64,000 nt of DNA from Marinospirillum alkaliphilum DSM 21637. Lineage in GTDB: Bacteria; Pseudomonadota; Gammaproteobacteria; Pseudomonadales; Halomonadaceae. Of the stretch, positions 25,452 through 33,857 are shown one piece after another (the first letter of the stretch is position 1; each line of letters starts with the position of its first letter). The notes under the pieces are model-generated. The model searched no databases. It was not told the DNA's origin and worked only from the letters and a program-made list of their open reading frames with translations. The DNA lies in NCBI RefSeq assembly GCF_900119735.1, contig NZ_FPJW01000001.1, positions 1 through 64,000 on the forward strand, in the 5' to 3' direction. A program made the translations under genes and the position numbers.

Positions 25452-26243
25452 TCACTGCCCCTTGAAGTTGGGTTGGCGTTTTTCCATAAAGGCAGCAACC
25501 CCTTCGCGGTAATCTTCGGTGCGACCGGCCAGGCGCTGCAGGTCGCGCTCCAGATCCAGTTGTTCATCAAAGGAGTTGCTGGCGCTGGCGTGCAGGGCAC
25601 GTTTGATCAGTGCCAGTCCTTTGGTCGGCTGGGTGGCCAGATGGCGTGCCAGTTTCATGGTCTCATCCATCAGCTGTTCGTTGTCGACACAGCGCCAGAT
25701 CATGCCCCAGCTTTCGGCCTGTTCCGCACTGATCTTGTCACCCAGCAGTGCCATGCCTTTGGCACGGGCCATACCGGCCAGCCGCGGCAGGGTCCAGGTG
25801 CCGCCGGAATCCGGAATCAGGCCGATTTTGCAGAAGGCCTGAATAAAGCTGGCGGAACGAGCGGCCAGGGTGATGTCACAGGCCAGGGCAATGTTGGCAC
25901 CGGCACCAGCGGCCACACCATTCACGGCACAGATCACCGGAAGGGGCAGATCCCGCAGGGTGCGGATCATCGGGTTGTAGCGTTTTTCAATCGACTCACC
26001 CAGATCCGGCACTTCGGCACCGGGTGCCACGTTACGGTCAGAAAGATCCTGACCGGCACAGAAACCACGGCCAGCGCCGGTGATCACCAATACGCGCACG
26101 CTGGCATCCTTGCGAACCTGGCTCAGGGCTGCGCGCATCTGGTCGTGCATTTCAGCATTAAAGCTGTTCAGGCTATCCGGGCGGTTCAGGGTCAGCAGGG
26201 CCACACCCTGATCAATTTCAAGCAGAATACTGGGCTGAGACAT
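25452..26243 (-). CDS. paaG: 1,2-epoxyphenylacetyl-CoA isomerase PaaG
   Basis: 263-aa crotonase-fold enzyme that isomerises the ring-epoxide to oxepin-CoA and shifts the double bond of dehydroadipyl-CoA. Family marks are GAGRGFCAGQDLSDR, CAVNGVAAGAGANIALACD, IGLIPDSGGTWTLPR and ARAKGMALLGDKISAEQA. The Gln-Asp (QDL) and Asp (PDSGG) residues at the active site separate PaaG from ordinary hydratases, which have two glutamates. It stops 1 bp before the paaH start and shares an operon with paaF. Confidence 0.94.
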   Translation of the reverse strand: MSQPSILLEIDQGVALLTLNRPDSLNSFNAEMHDQMRAALSQVRKDASVRVLVITGAGRGFCAGQDLSDRNVAPGAEVPDLGESIEKRYNPMIRTLRDLPLPVICAVNGVAAGAGANIALACDITLAARSASFIQAFCKIGLIPDSGGTWTLPRLAGMARAKGMALLGDKISAEQAESWGMIWRCVDNEQLMDETMKLARHLATQPTKGLALIKRALHASASNSFDEQLDLERDLQRLAGRTEDYREGVAAFMEKRQPNFKGQ

Positions 26244-26281
26244 AAAAAATTGTCCTGTTAAAGTCGATTGTTGGATTGGAA

Positions 26282-27055
26282 TCAGCAGCCTTTGAACTGC
26301 GGTTTGCGCTTTTCCTGAAAGGCTTTTAAACCTTCAGCGCGGTCGGCAGTGCCAGCCAGTAGCGTAAAAGCATGGCGCTCAAAACGCAGGCCGGTCGCCA
26401 GGTCGGTATCAGCCGCCTTGTGCACTGCTTCCTTGGTCAGGCGGACGGCCAGCGGCGCTTTTTCGGCGATGATTTCGGCAATGCGGATGGCGCGCTCCAC
26501 GGTCAGCTCGGTGGGGCAGATTTCACTGATCAGGCCTGCCTGCAAAGCACGTTCGGCACTGATCTGTTCACCGGTCAGCACCAGCTGCATGGTTAAGGAC
26601 GGGCCAAGGGCGCGACGTAATCTTTGGGTGCCACCGGCTCCGGGCATGATGCCGAGGTTGATTTCCGGCTGGCCAAAACGGGCATTTTCACCGGCAATCA
26701 GGATGTCGGCGTGCATGGCCAGTTCGCAGCCGCCACCCAGAGCAAAGCCATTGATGGCCGCAATGATGGGTTTGGGAAAGCGGGCGATGCGTTGCCAGTG
26801 TGCCTGACGGGGGTCTTCAAGGATGCCAACCAGGTCACGTGCCGCCATTTCATTGATGTCGGCTCCGGCGGCAAAGGCTTTTTCACTGCCGGTGATCACC
26901 ACTGCACGGGTTTCCGGATCGGCTTCGGCCTCATCCAGTGCAGCAGCAATTTCACCCAGCAGGGCGGTATTCAGGGCATTCAGGGCTTCCGGTCGATGTA
27001 GGGTGAGTAGACGGACACCCTTCTCCGGCCCTTTGATGAGCAGGTTTTGCGGCAT
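26282..27055 (-). CDS. paaF: 2,3-dehydroadipyl-CoA hydratase PaaF
   Basis: 257-aa enoyl-CoA hydratase. Both catalytic glutamates are present, in ALGGGCELAMHADILIA and FGQPEINLGIMPGAGGTQRL, as in true hydratases. FAAGADINEMA forms the oxyanion hole. In the phenylacetate pathway PaaF hydrates 2,3-dehydroadipyl-CoA. The ATG at 27055 was taken over a TTG two codons earlier; no strong ribosome-binding site is visible for either. It is first in the paaF-G-H-I-J series. Confidence 0.92.
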   Translation of the reverse strand: MPQNLLIKGPEKGVRLLTLHRPEALNALNTALLGEIAAALDEAEADPETRAVVITGSEKAFAAGADINEMAARDLVGILEDPRQAHWQRIARFPKPIIAAINGFALGGGCELAMHADILIAGENARFGQPEINLGIMPGAGGTQRLRRALGPSLTMQLVLTGEQISAERALQAGLISEICPTELTVERAIRIAEIIAEKAPLAVRLTKEAVHKAADTDLATGLRFERHAFTLLAGTADRAEGLKAFQEKRKPQFKGC

Positions 27056-27511
27056 AAGCAACCCGTTTGGTGTTTGTTCTTTTCTTTATAGTCACTGCTG
27101 CGGTGATGCGGATCGCTTTTCAGCGACCTCTGGGTAGCAGTTGCGCCGTTTTGTCTTGTCTTAATTGTGAACCATGTTGGCCCGGGCGACTTGCTGCTGA
27201 TGAGTATATCTAAAATTTGACACTCATCAAGATTTTAAAATCAAATTTGTGTATCGCTTTTGAGGGTTGCTGCCTGGTCTTATGTGTAATCTATTGAAAG
27301 TAATCAATAATATCTCAGGTTTTGGCTTTTTTGTGACGCTTTGGTCAGTCGAAAAGGGGTTGTTTACAGGCTTTTTTGGCCGCTTTCCTTTGCTTTGTTG
27401 GCCTGATGTGATACAAAAAGCGCGTCTTGATCTGAATTGTTGTTGCCATGTTGGCGCGGTAAGCGGCTGCCTGTCCTATATTAAGAAACTGAATCTTTCA
27501 GGAGGCTTGCC
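27056..27511. promoter_or_regulatory. Divergent control region between paaF and paaN
   Basis: This gap of 456 bp contains no convincing gene. The striking part is 27198-27230. TGATGAGT (27198-27205) and ACTCATCA (27222-27229) form an inverted repeat with a 16-bp spacer. Within its right half TTGAC-ACTC-ATCAA (27217-27230) is an FNR/Anr-like box with one variant base. A TATATT (27477-27482) upstream of paaN could be its -10. The regulator is not encoded nearby, so I cannot say whether the palindrome binds a PaaX- or TetR-type repressor or an FNR-type activator. Confidence 0.5.
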
Positions 27512-29182
27512 ATGTCCAACACATCACCTGCGGCTCTGTTTGAGCGGCATCAGGAACTACTCAACCGTGCCGTTGAGGCCATTCACACCCGTGAATACTG
27601 GTCACCCTATTCCGAAAATCTGAAAAAATACAATGAAGAAGCGGTCAAATCTGCCCCGGCGGATTTTAAAGCGCTTTGTGATAGCCACTTTGCCATTGAA
27701 GGCGTCACTGGTGTGAAAAAAATCACCGGCGAGCGTTCCCCTTATGGTTTTGATCTGGGCATCAGTTATGACCAGCCCGACATGAACGCGCTGGTGGATG
27801 AAATGCATGCTGCATTACCACAGTGGCGTGATGTGGGTGCCAAAGGCCGGGTGGGCGTGTGCATGGAAATCCTGCATCGCCTGAATGAACTCAGCCCGCT
27901 GATGGCCTACACTGTCATGCACACCAGTGGCCAGGGTTTCATGATGGCTTTCCAGGCCGGTGCACCGCACGCGCAAGACCGTGCACTGGAAGCTGTGGCT
28001 TATGGTTGGGATGCCATGAAAGGTATTCCTGAAACGGCCCGCTGGAACAAACCCCAGGGCAAGATGGATCCACTGGTGATGGACAAGCAGTTCCACATTG
28101 TACCGCGCGGTGTGGCACTGGTGGTGGGCTGCTCCACCTTCCCGACCTGGAACACCTATCCCGGCCTGTTTGCCAGCCTGGTCACCGGCAACCCGGTGAT
28201 TGTCAAACCCCACCCCACAGCGATTCTGCCCGCAGCCCTGACCGTTAAAGTGGCGCGTGAAGTACTGAAGGAAGTCGGCCTGAATCCGACGCTGGTCAGC
28301 CTGGTACCGGATACCGTGGCAGAACCAGTCACTAAAGCGCTGGCGCTGAACCCCAAGGTAAAAGTGATTGATTTCACTGGCTCCAGTGCCTTTGGCAACT
28401 GGCTGGAAGACAATGCCCGCCACGCCCGTGTGTTCACCGAAAAAGCCGGGGTCAACTCCATCATTGTGGACAGCGTTTCCGACCTCAAGGCGGTAACCCG
28501 CAACCTGGCCTTTACCCTGAGCCTGTATTCCGGCCAGATGTGTACTACTACCCAGGCCATTTATGTGCCTAAAGACGGCATCAACACTCCTGAAGGCAAG
28601 GTCAGCTTTGACGAGTTTGCCCAGGCTCTGGCCACTGCCACCAGTAAGTTCCTGTCCGACAATGACCGTGCCTGCATGGTGCTGGGTGCCATCCAGTCTG
28701 ATGCCACCTTCCAGCGCATTGATGAATGCCGCAAACTGGGTGCCCTTGTGCTGGATAGCGAAACCCGCCAGCACCCGGAGTTTCCGGAAGCCCGCATTTG
28801 CACCCCGCTGATCCTGAAAGTGGACGGCAAGGACAAGGCGGTTTACTCCGAAGAGCGTTTTGGCCCCATCTCTTTTGTGATCGCCACCGAAAGCACTGAA
28901 GACTCCATGCGTCTGGCGCGTGAGGTCATCAATGAAGAGGGTGCTATCACTCTGGGCGTTTATTCCACCTCGGATGCCGTACTGCAACAGGCTGAAGAAC
29001 TGGCCATGGATGTGAAAGTGGCACTTTCCTGCAACCTGGATGGCGGTGTGTTTGTGAACCAGTCGGCAGCTTTCAGTGACTTCCACGCCACCGGCGGTAA
29101 CCCGGCAGCCAATGCCTCCCTGACCGATACCGCATTCCTGGTGAACCGCTTTGTGGTGGTACAGAGCCGCCGGCACGTCTGA
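27512..29182 (+). CDS. paaN: Phenylacetic acid degradation protein PaaN (ring-opening aldehyde dehydrogenase)
   Basis: 556-aa aldehyde dehydrogenase-fold protein of the PaaN type. Conserved parts are FPTWNTYPGLFASLVTGNPV, IDFTGSSAFGNWLE and YSGQMCTTTQ with the catalytic cysteine. The C-terminal MaoC-type enoyl-CoA hydratase domain of E. coli PaaZ (681 aa) is missing. It should oxidise 3-oxo-5,6-dehydrosuberyl-CoA semialdehyde after ring opening by a separate enzyme. AGGAGG-like sequence (CAGGAGGCTTGCC) stands before the ATG. It starts the rightward paaN-paaY-crotonase set, divergent from paaF. Confidence 0.92.
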   Translation: MSNTSPAALFERHQELLNRAVEAIHTREYWSPYSENLKKYNEEAVKSAPADFKALCDSHFAIEGVTGVKKITGERSPYGFDLGISYDQPDMNALVDEMHAALPQWRDVGAKGRVGVCMEILHRLNELSPLMAYTVMHTSGQGFMMAFQAGAPHAQDRALEAVAYGWDAMKGIPETARWNKPQGKMDPLVMDKQFHIVPRGVALVVGCSTFPTWNTYPGLFASLVTGNPVIVKPHPTAILPAALTVKVAREVLKEVGLNPTLVSLVPDTVAEPVTKALALNPKVKVIDFTGSSAFGNWLEDNARHARVFTEKAGVNSIIVDSVSDLKAVTRNLAFTLSLYSGQMCTTTQAIYVPKDGINTPEGKVSFDEFAQALATATSKFLSDNDRACMVLGAIQSDATFQRIDECRKLGALVLDSETRQHPEFPEARICTPLILKVDGKDKAVYSEERFGPISFVIATESTEDSMRLAREVINEEGAITLGVYSTSDAVLQQAEELAMDVKVALSCNLDGGVFVNQSAAFSDFHATGGNPAANASLTDTAFLVNRFVVVQSRRHV

Positions 29183-29289
29183 CACGCCACTCGCTGAAAA
29201 CACCGTGACCCGGTCGTCAGTTTTGTATTTGGCTACCGGGATCATGGTCAGTTAGTCTGGCGGTTTCGGATCGAAATCGAGGAACCCTT

Positions 29290-29883
29290 ATGCCCTGTTA
29301 CAAGATCGAAGGTGTGGTGCCGGTGGTGCATCCCACCGCTTATGTGCATCCCACTGCAGTATTAATCGGTGATGTGCAGATCGGCCCACGTTGTTATGTT
29401 GGCCCCACTGCCTGCCTGCGGGGTGATTTTGGCCGCATCCTTCTCAAGGAAGGTGCCAATGTGCAGGATACCTGCGTGATGCACGCTTTCCCCGGTTTGG
29501 ATGCCGTAATCGAAAAGGATGGTCATGTTGGCCATGGCGCAGTGCTGCACGGCTGTATTGTTGGTGAGGATTCACTGATTGGCATGAACGCCGTGGTGAT
29601 GGATGGCGCGGTGATTGCCCCTCGCTCGATTGTGGCGGCCACGGCTTTTGTTAAAGCCGGTTTTACCTGTGAACCCGAGTCACTGATCATCGGTTCACCG
29701 GCCAAGGTACACCGCAAACTCAGTGAACAGGAAATCGCCTGGAAACAGGAAGGCACCGGTGAATACCAGCGCCTGACCCTGCGTTGTCTGGCCAGCATGG
29801 AAGAATGTGAACCCCTGTCGGAAGTGGAACCCAACCGGCCGCAGGTGGATGCCGGTGAAACCCAGCCCAAGCACAAACAATGA
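29290..29883 (+). CDS. paaY: PaaY, hexapeptide-repeat thioesterase/gamma-carbonic-anhydrase homologue
   Basis: 197-aa left-handed beta-helix protein. It begins [23 protein letters not shown] and carries hexapeptide repeats and the metal-type histidines in VMHAFPGLD and [12 protein letters not shown]. The length matches E. coli PaaY (196 aa). PaaY has been described as a thioesterase that clears 2-hydroxycyclohepta-1,4,6-triene-1-formyl-CoA, a dead-end product of the pathway. It follows paaN by about 107 bp and precedes the crotonase by 9 bp. Confidence 0.92.
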   Translation: MPCYKIEGVVPVVHPTAYVHPTAVLIGDVQIGPRCYVGPTACLRGDFGRILLKEGANVQDTCVMHAFPGLDAVIEKDGHVGHGAVLHGCIVGEDSLIGMNAVVMDGAVIAPRSIVAATAFVKAGFTCEPESLIIGSPAKVHRKLSEQEIAWKQEGTGEYQRLTLRCLASMEECEPLSEVEPNRPQVDAGETQPKHKQ

Positions 29884-29892
29884 GAAAAAAGC

Positions 29893-30678
29893 ATGGCTTA
29901 CGAACATATTCTGGTAGAAACAAAAGGTGCGGTCGGGGTGATCACCCTGAATCGCCCCAGGGTGTACAACGCCCTGTCGATGGCACTGATCGCCGAAGTC
30001 GGGCAGGCCATCACCGCGTTTGAGCGGGACAACACCATTGGCTGCCTGCTGATTCAGGGCAGTGAGAAGGTGTTTGCAGCCGGTGCCGATATTGCTGAAA
30101 TGGCAAACAAGGAATACGCCGAGCTGTTCATGAGCGACTTTCCAAATCTTCCCGGTGATGGCTGGGATGCACTGGAATCACGCCGTAAACCCATGATTGC
30201 GGCAGTATCCGGTATGGCGCTGGGTGGTGGTTGTGAGCTGGCGATGGCCTGTGATTTTATTCTGGCCAGTGAAACTGCCCGTTTTGGACAGCCGGAAATC
30301 AAGCTGGCAACCATGCCTGGTGCCGGTGGTACACAGCGCCTGACCCGTGCCATCGGCAAGGCCAAGGCGATGGAAATGTGTTTGACCGGTCGCATGATGG
30401 ATGCGGCAGAAGCCGAGCGCAGTGGACTGGTCAGTCGGGTGTTGTCGGTCGAAGAACTCTTTGGTGAGGCATTAAAAACGGCTGAACTGATTGCGGCACA
30501 ATCCCGCCCGGTGACCTTGATGATTCGTGAGGCGGTGGATCAGGCTTATGAAACGAGTCTGGCGGCCGGGCTGAAGTTTGAACGGCGTGCCTTCCAGAGC
30601 AGCTTTGCCTTTGAAGATCGCAGTGAAGGCATGCAAGCCTTTGTGGAAAAACGTGCAGCAAACTTCCGTCACCGTTGA
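29893..30678 (+). CDS. Enoyl-CoA hydratase/isomerase family protein (third crotonase of the cluster)
   Basis: 261-aa crotonase. It has GSEKVFAAGADIAEMA and both hydratase glutamates (GGGCELAMACDFILA and FGQPEIKLATMPGAGGTQRL), so it is probably a hydratase and is close to PaaF. Because paaF is already present, this gene either duplicates that step or works on another acyl-CoA. It is the last gene of the paaN-paaY operon. A role in opening the oxepin-CoA ring, which PaaN cannot do without the MaoC domain, is possible but unproved. Confidence 0.85.
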   Translation: MAYEHILVETKGAVGVITLNRPRVYNALSMALIAEVGQAITAFERDNTIGCLLIQGSEKVFAAGADIAEMANKEYAELFMSDFPNLPGDGWDALESRRKPMIAAVSGMALGGGCELAMACDFILASETARFGQPEIKLATMPGAGGTQRLTRAIGKAKAMEMCLTGRMMDAAEAERSGLVSRVLSVEELFGEALKTAELIAAQSRPVTLMIREAVDQAYETSLAAGLKFERRAFQSSFAFEDRSEGMQAFVEKRAANFRHR

Positions 30679-30700
30679 AAAACGGCGCTGAAAGGCGTTA

Positions 30701-30755
30701 AATCCATCCTTCGTGTAACAGGTTTTTCATTTTTTGTAACGCCGAAGGATGGATT
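30701..30755 (+). promoter_or_regulatory. 13-bp perfect hairpin covering the ribosome-binding site of the downstream gene
   Basis: AATCCATCCTTCG (30701-30713) and CGAAGGATGGATT (30743-30755) are exact complements around a 29-nt loop. The right arm contains AAGGA, the only ribosome-binding site for the ATG at 30762. If folded in mRNA it would hide that site. TGTAAC occurs twice, just inside each arm (30714-30719 and 30735-30740). Confidence 0.65.
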
Positions 30756-30761
30756 CCCATC

Positions 30762-31310
30762 ATGCAAACGCAGGAGCTGTTGCAGTCGCTGGTTGATTCA
30801 GATGGTCGACTGCGCATCGAAACGGCCAACTCTGATCGTTCCACCAAATTCAACTTTGTTTATCATCAGCACCTCTACCTGAACAATTCCAATCGTTTTG
30901 CTGATCTTAAAGCTGCCGCCCTGGCTGGTGTGAACGGTACATTGCTGGGCCTGCTGATTCGTGAAATGGTGATTAATCACCCGCTGTCTGCCTTGACCTT
31001 TACCCTGGGTGCGGCCCTGCTGTTTACCGGTATGGCCCTGGCTTTAACCGTGGCTTTTCCACGTCGGGTCAGGCGTCGGGACAAGGGGTTGCTTTACTGG
31101 GAAGGGGTGCGAGCTTATCAGGAGCAGGAGTATGTGGATGAGCTGATTCAGATGTCGCGCTGGGAACTGCTGGAAAAAATGCTGCGCCACAATCATCTGT
31201 TATCCGGCATCGTGTCACGTAAATACAGCCTGTTGAATAAAGCCTTTGTGGTTTCGATTTCGGGTTATCTGCTGCTGGTATTTGCCTTTTTGTATAACCT
31301 GCTGGCCTGA
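30762..31310 (+). CDS. Pycsar-effector-like (DUF5706/PycTM) membrane protein, orphan
   Basis: 182-aa protein with the layout of PycTM effectors: a short N-terminus, the segment NNSNRFADLKAAALAGVNGTLLGLL, a second hydrophobic helix (TLGAALLFTGMALALTVAF), a cytoplasmic part (RRDKGLLYWEGVRAYQEQEYVDEL, then GIVSRKYSLLNKAFVV) and a last membrane helix. PycTM proteins are anti-phage effectors that damage the membrane when bound by cCMP or cUMP made by a partner cyclase. No cyclase gene is nearby, so this one is solitary and might have another role. A stable hairpin covers its ribosome-binding site. Confidence 0.65.
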   Translation: MQTQELLQSLVDSDGRLRIETANSDRSTKFNFVYHQHLYLNNSNRFADLKAAALAGVNGTLLGLLIREMVINHPLSALTFTLGAALLFTGMALALTVAFPRRVRRRDKGLLYWEGVRAYQEQEYVDELIQMSRWELLEKMLRHNHLLSGIVSRKYSLLNKAFVVSISGYLLLVFAFLYNLLA

Positions 31311-31314
31311 ATCG

Positions 31315-31349
31315 AAAAAAGGGGCAGGTGTTGTTTCCTGACCCCTTTT
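31315..31349 (+). terminator. Rho-independent terminator
   Basis: GGGG-C-AGG pairs with CCT-G-a-CCCC around TGTTGTTT and is flanked by A and T tracts. It may work in both directions, for the PycTM-like gene and for the chemoreceptor gene arriving from the right. Confidence 0.75.
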
Positions 31350-31385
31350 ATTGATGAGTAGCACTTTTAATCGGCTATGGAGCCG

Positions 31386-31418
31386 CTGATTAAGGTCATG
31401 AACGCAATAGTTAATCAG
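31386..31418. repeat. 33-bp shrunken copy of the 45346-45493 inverted-repeat element
   Basis: CTGATTAA (31386-31393) and TTAATCAG (31411-31418) are inverted. The left 21 bases (CTGATTAAGGTCATGAACGCA) match the minus-strand left end of the 148-bp element except at 3 positions, and the rest (ATAGTTAATCAG) matches its other end. It looks like the two ends of that element joined without the middle. It lies 4 bp from the chemoreceptor stop codon. Confidence 0.5.
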
Positions 31419-31421
31419 GTG

Positions 31422-33581
31422 TTACTTGACACCGGTGACGGTGAAACGTCCCACCAGCTGCTGCAATGACTGCGTGGCGTGTTTGACCTGATGAGCGCTG
31501 TCATGCAGCTCACCCATCACCTGTGTCATTTCACCCGAGGCCACTTCCACCTGGCGAATGGATGCGCCGTAAAAGTGGCTGCGTTCATTCAACTGGGTGA
31601 TGATATTAAACATCCGTTCCACGGCCTGATGCAGCTCGGTGTTTTCCGAACCGGCCGTTTCAGCAGCCTTCAGGCGCTGGTCCACTTCCTTGACACCATC
31701 TTCCATGAAATCGACGGCGGCGCGGGTTTCATTCTGCAGGCTGGCAACCGTCTGCTGGATTTCCGAGGCGGCATCAGCGGTACGGCTGGCCAGTGAACGA
31801 ACTTCATCCGCGACCACCGCAAATCCACGTCCGGCTTCACCGGCACGAGCCGCCTCAATGGCTGCATTCAGAGCCAGCAGGTTGGTCTGGCTGGTGATGT
31901 CGGTGATCATCGAAACAATGTCACCAATTTCCTTCATGCGGCTATCGAGGTTTTGCACTCGTGCAGCGGTGGTATCGACCACCTTGCGAATGCTGAGGGT
32001 GCCGGTGCGGGCCGCTTCAAACTGTTCACGGGCGTTTTGCACCACCTCATCCATGGCACGTTTCATGGTCTGGGCGGTTTCCGAGGCCTGGTTGATTTCA
32101 CCCAGTTGCTCCTCCACCAGCGTCAGCATCTTGCCAACCACTTCATTCACTTCGCGGCTGGTCTGACTGGCTTCACCGGCACGGGACAACATGGTGTCAT
32201 TGCTGTGTTTGACTGCATCCGTGGTATGGATCACCTGGCTCATGATGCCATCCAGGCTGTCGAGGAAACTGTTGAACCAGCGCCCCATACTGCCACTTTC
32301 ATCACGGGCCAGCTTGCCGGTATCCAGACGTTGCTGCAGATTGCCTTCCCCTTCAGCAATGGTGCGAATGATCTGGGTGGTTCTGCGCAAGCGTTCTGCC
32401 ACCCGCTTCGGACCCGTGTTGGCAAATACCCAGGCAGACACCAGCAGCAGCAAGGCATTCAAACCCAGGGTGGGCAGCAGGTTGAAGGGTGAAAAATGCT
32501 GCAGCAGGGTGGTGGTGACCAGCAGGCTGATCACGGTTGCCAGGTAGGTGTTCATCAGGCCAACACTGATCGAGCGGCGGCGGTACACCTCTTCCAGATC
32601 CCCTTCACACATCATGCCCCAGCGGTCTGGTGAACCGGGCAACTGGAAGGTGACACCCTTGCCAATGACGGGAATGTGGCGATAGTCGGAATAACCCGGA
32701 TAGGTGATGAACAGGTTGCTGCCGTTGGCCATGGTTTCACGCACACCGGGGTGCAGTTGACCGGTGGCCGGGTCAGTGAAGCGCAGTTCCAGTTCGGTGT
32801 GGTGTTTAACACTGACCACGCCCCAGCGGGTGTGGATGCCCTGTTTGAGGTTTTCGCCGTGAGAAAAGGTGCTGTCTTCAAAACGTGAGCGTGACAGGGC
32901 TGTGCCGGGCTGCACACTGGTATCAAAACCGGCCTTGACCATAAAGATGTAGTTGTCGCCGGATTCGGGGTAAACGTGCCCGGCTTCACGCTGGATCAAG
33001 TCACCAATCACGTCATTGGGTACACGACCGGCAATGCAGCCGATCACCTTGCCGCCACGCACCAGCGGCTGATAAAACATCAGGGTGACGGCATCATGAA
33101 AACTGGAGGTGGATGGCCCCAGCTCCAGAGTGACGGGGTCTGCATAGGGGCCATGCAAAAAGGGTTTTTGTAATCCCTCTTGCAATGCACGACTCAGCAA
33201 CCCACCCTGATGCACCTGGCTGGTGCGAGCGGCGTGGGTTGATGCCAGGATGCGACCTTCCCGATCCACAATGAACAGTTCAGAAAAATCATTGGCTTGC
33301 TGCTGTCGGCGCTGCAACAACTCTGGCCATTGGCTGTTGTTGAGCTCGCCGCATTGTGTGGCCAGCTCATCCAGGTGCTGCCAGCGACTGGTGGCCCACT
33401 CTTGCAGCAGACGCACACGGGTGCTGGCAATGCCTTCAAAAATCTGCTCAATCACTGGGTAAAGCTTGCGGTTTAAAAAGCAGGACCAACCCAACTGGAT
33501 TTTGCCGTTGCCACCAAAAACGGGTAACCAGCGTTTTTCAGCAGCGGAAAGGTTCATGTTATGGCTTTGCAATGCAGTCAT
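31422..33581 (-). CDS. Methyl-accepting chemotaxis protein with periplasmic Cache-type sensor
   Basis: 719-aa chemoreceptor. The N-terminal ~290 residues carry a Cache/PDC-like sensor region ([30 protein letters not shown]). Two adjacent hydrophobic helices around residue 360-400 follow, then a HAMP-like part ([25 protein letters not shown]). The signalling domain has the standard hairpin tip region [39 protein letters not shown] with a 9-nt gap favours ATG 33581 over ATG 33611. A perfect FNR/Anr box upstream suggests low-oxygen expression. The ligand is unknown. Confidence 0.88.
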   Translation of the reverse strand: MTALQSHNMNLSAAEKRWLPVFGGNGKIQLGWSCFLNRKLYPVIEQIFEGIASTRVRLLQEWATSRWQHLDELATQCGELNNSQWPELLQRRQQQANDFSELFIVDREGRILASTHAARTSQVHQGGLLSRALQEGLQKPFLHGPYADPVTLELGPSTSSFHDAVTLMFYQPLVRGGKVIGCIAGRVPNDVIGDLIQREAGHVYPESGDNYIFMVKAGFDTSVQPGTALSRSRFEDSTFSHGENLKQGIHTRWGVVSVKHHTELELRFTDPATGQLHPGVRETMANGSNLFITYPGYSDYRHIPVIGKGVTFQLPGSPDRWGMMCEGDLEEVYRRRSISVGLMNTYLATVISLLVTTTLLQHFSPFNLLPTLGLNALLLLVSAWVFANTGPKRVAERLRRTTQIIRTIAEGEGNLQQRLDTGKLARDESGSMGRWFNSFLDSLDGIMSQVIHTTDAVKHSNDTMLSRAGEASQTSREVNEVVGKMLTLVEEQLGEINQASETAQTMKRAMDEVVQNAREQFEAARTGTLSIRKVVDTTAARVQNLDSRMKEIGDIVSMITDITSQTNLLALNAAIEAARAGEAGRGFAVVADEVRSLASRTADAASEIQQTVASLQNETRAAVDFMEDGVKEVDQRLKAAETAGSENTELHQAVERMFNIITQLNERSHFYGASIRQVEVASGEMTQVMGELHDSAHQVKHATQSLQQLVGRFTVTGVK

Positions 33582-33641
33582 TGGTAAAAGTCTCCGTTTA
33601 CCAGGAATCATGGAAGTGGGTGTTTTTGGTGCTGTTATTAT

Positions 33642-33655
33642 TTGATGTAAATCAA
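33642..33655. promoter_or_regulatory. FNR/Anr box upstream of the chemoreceptor
   Basis: TTGAT-GTAA-ATCAA is a perfect consensus site, centred about 67 bp upstream of the proposed ATG at 33581. Nothing else in the 276-bp gap up to 33857 looks like a gene. Confidence 0.7.
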
Positions 33656-33857
33656 GGATGCCTGGTGTTAAGCAAGATGTGGGCCATAAATAAAGCCCCT
33701 TTTATTTCAGTGGGATGCGGGGTGATCCACATAAAAAGCACATGCATTTGCACTGTGCTGGTGCGCCGTGTGTGATGACTCAGGGGGTAATGTGCTTCTT
33801 TCTGGTGCGGAAAAATTATTTGTTCTGTTTTTGTGCCTGATCAGTTGTAGATTGTAA

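Noticed and set aside
27815-29245. 476-codon minus-strand open frame opposite paaN
   Set aside because: It is antisense to the aldehyde dehydrogenase with conserved motifs; its composition is rich in His/Gly/Phe as expected of antisense translation.
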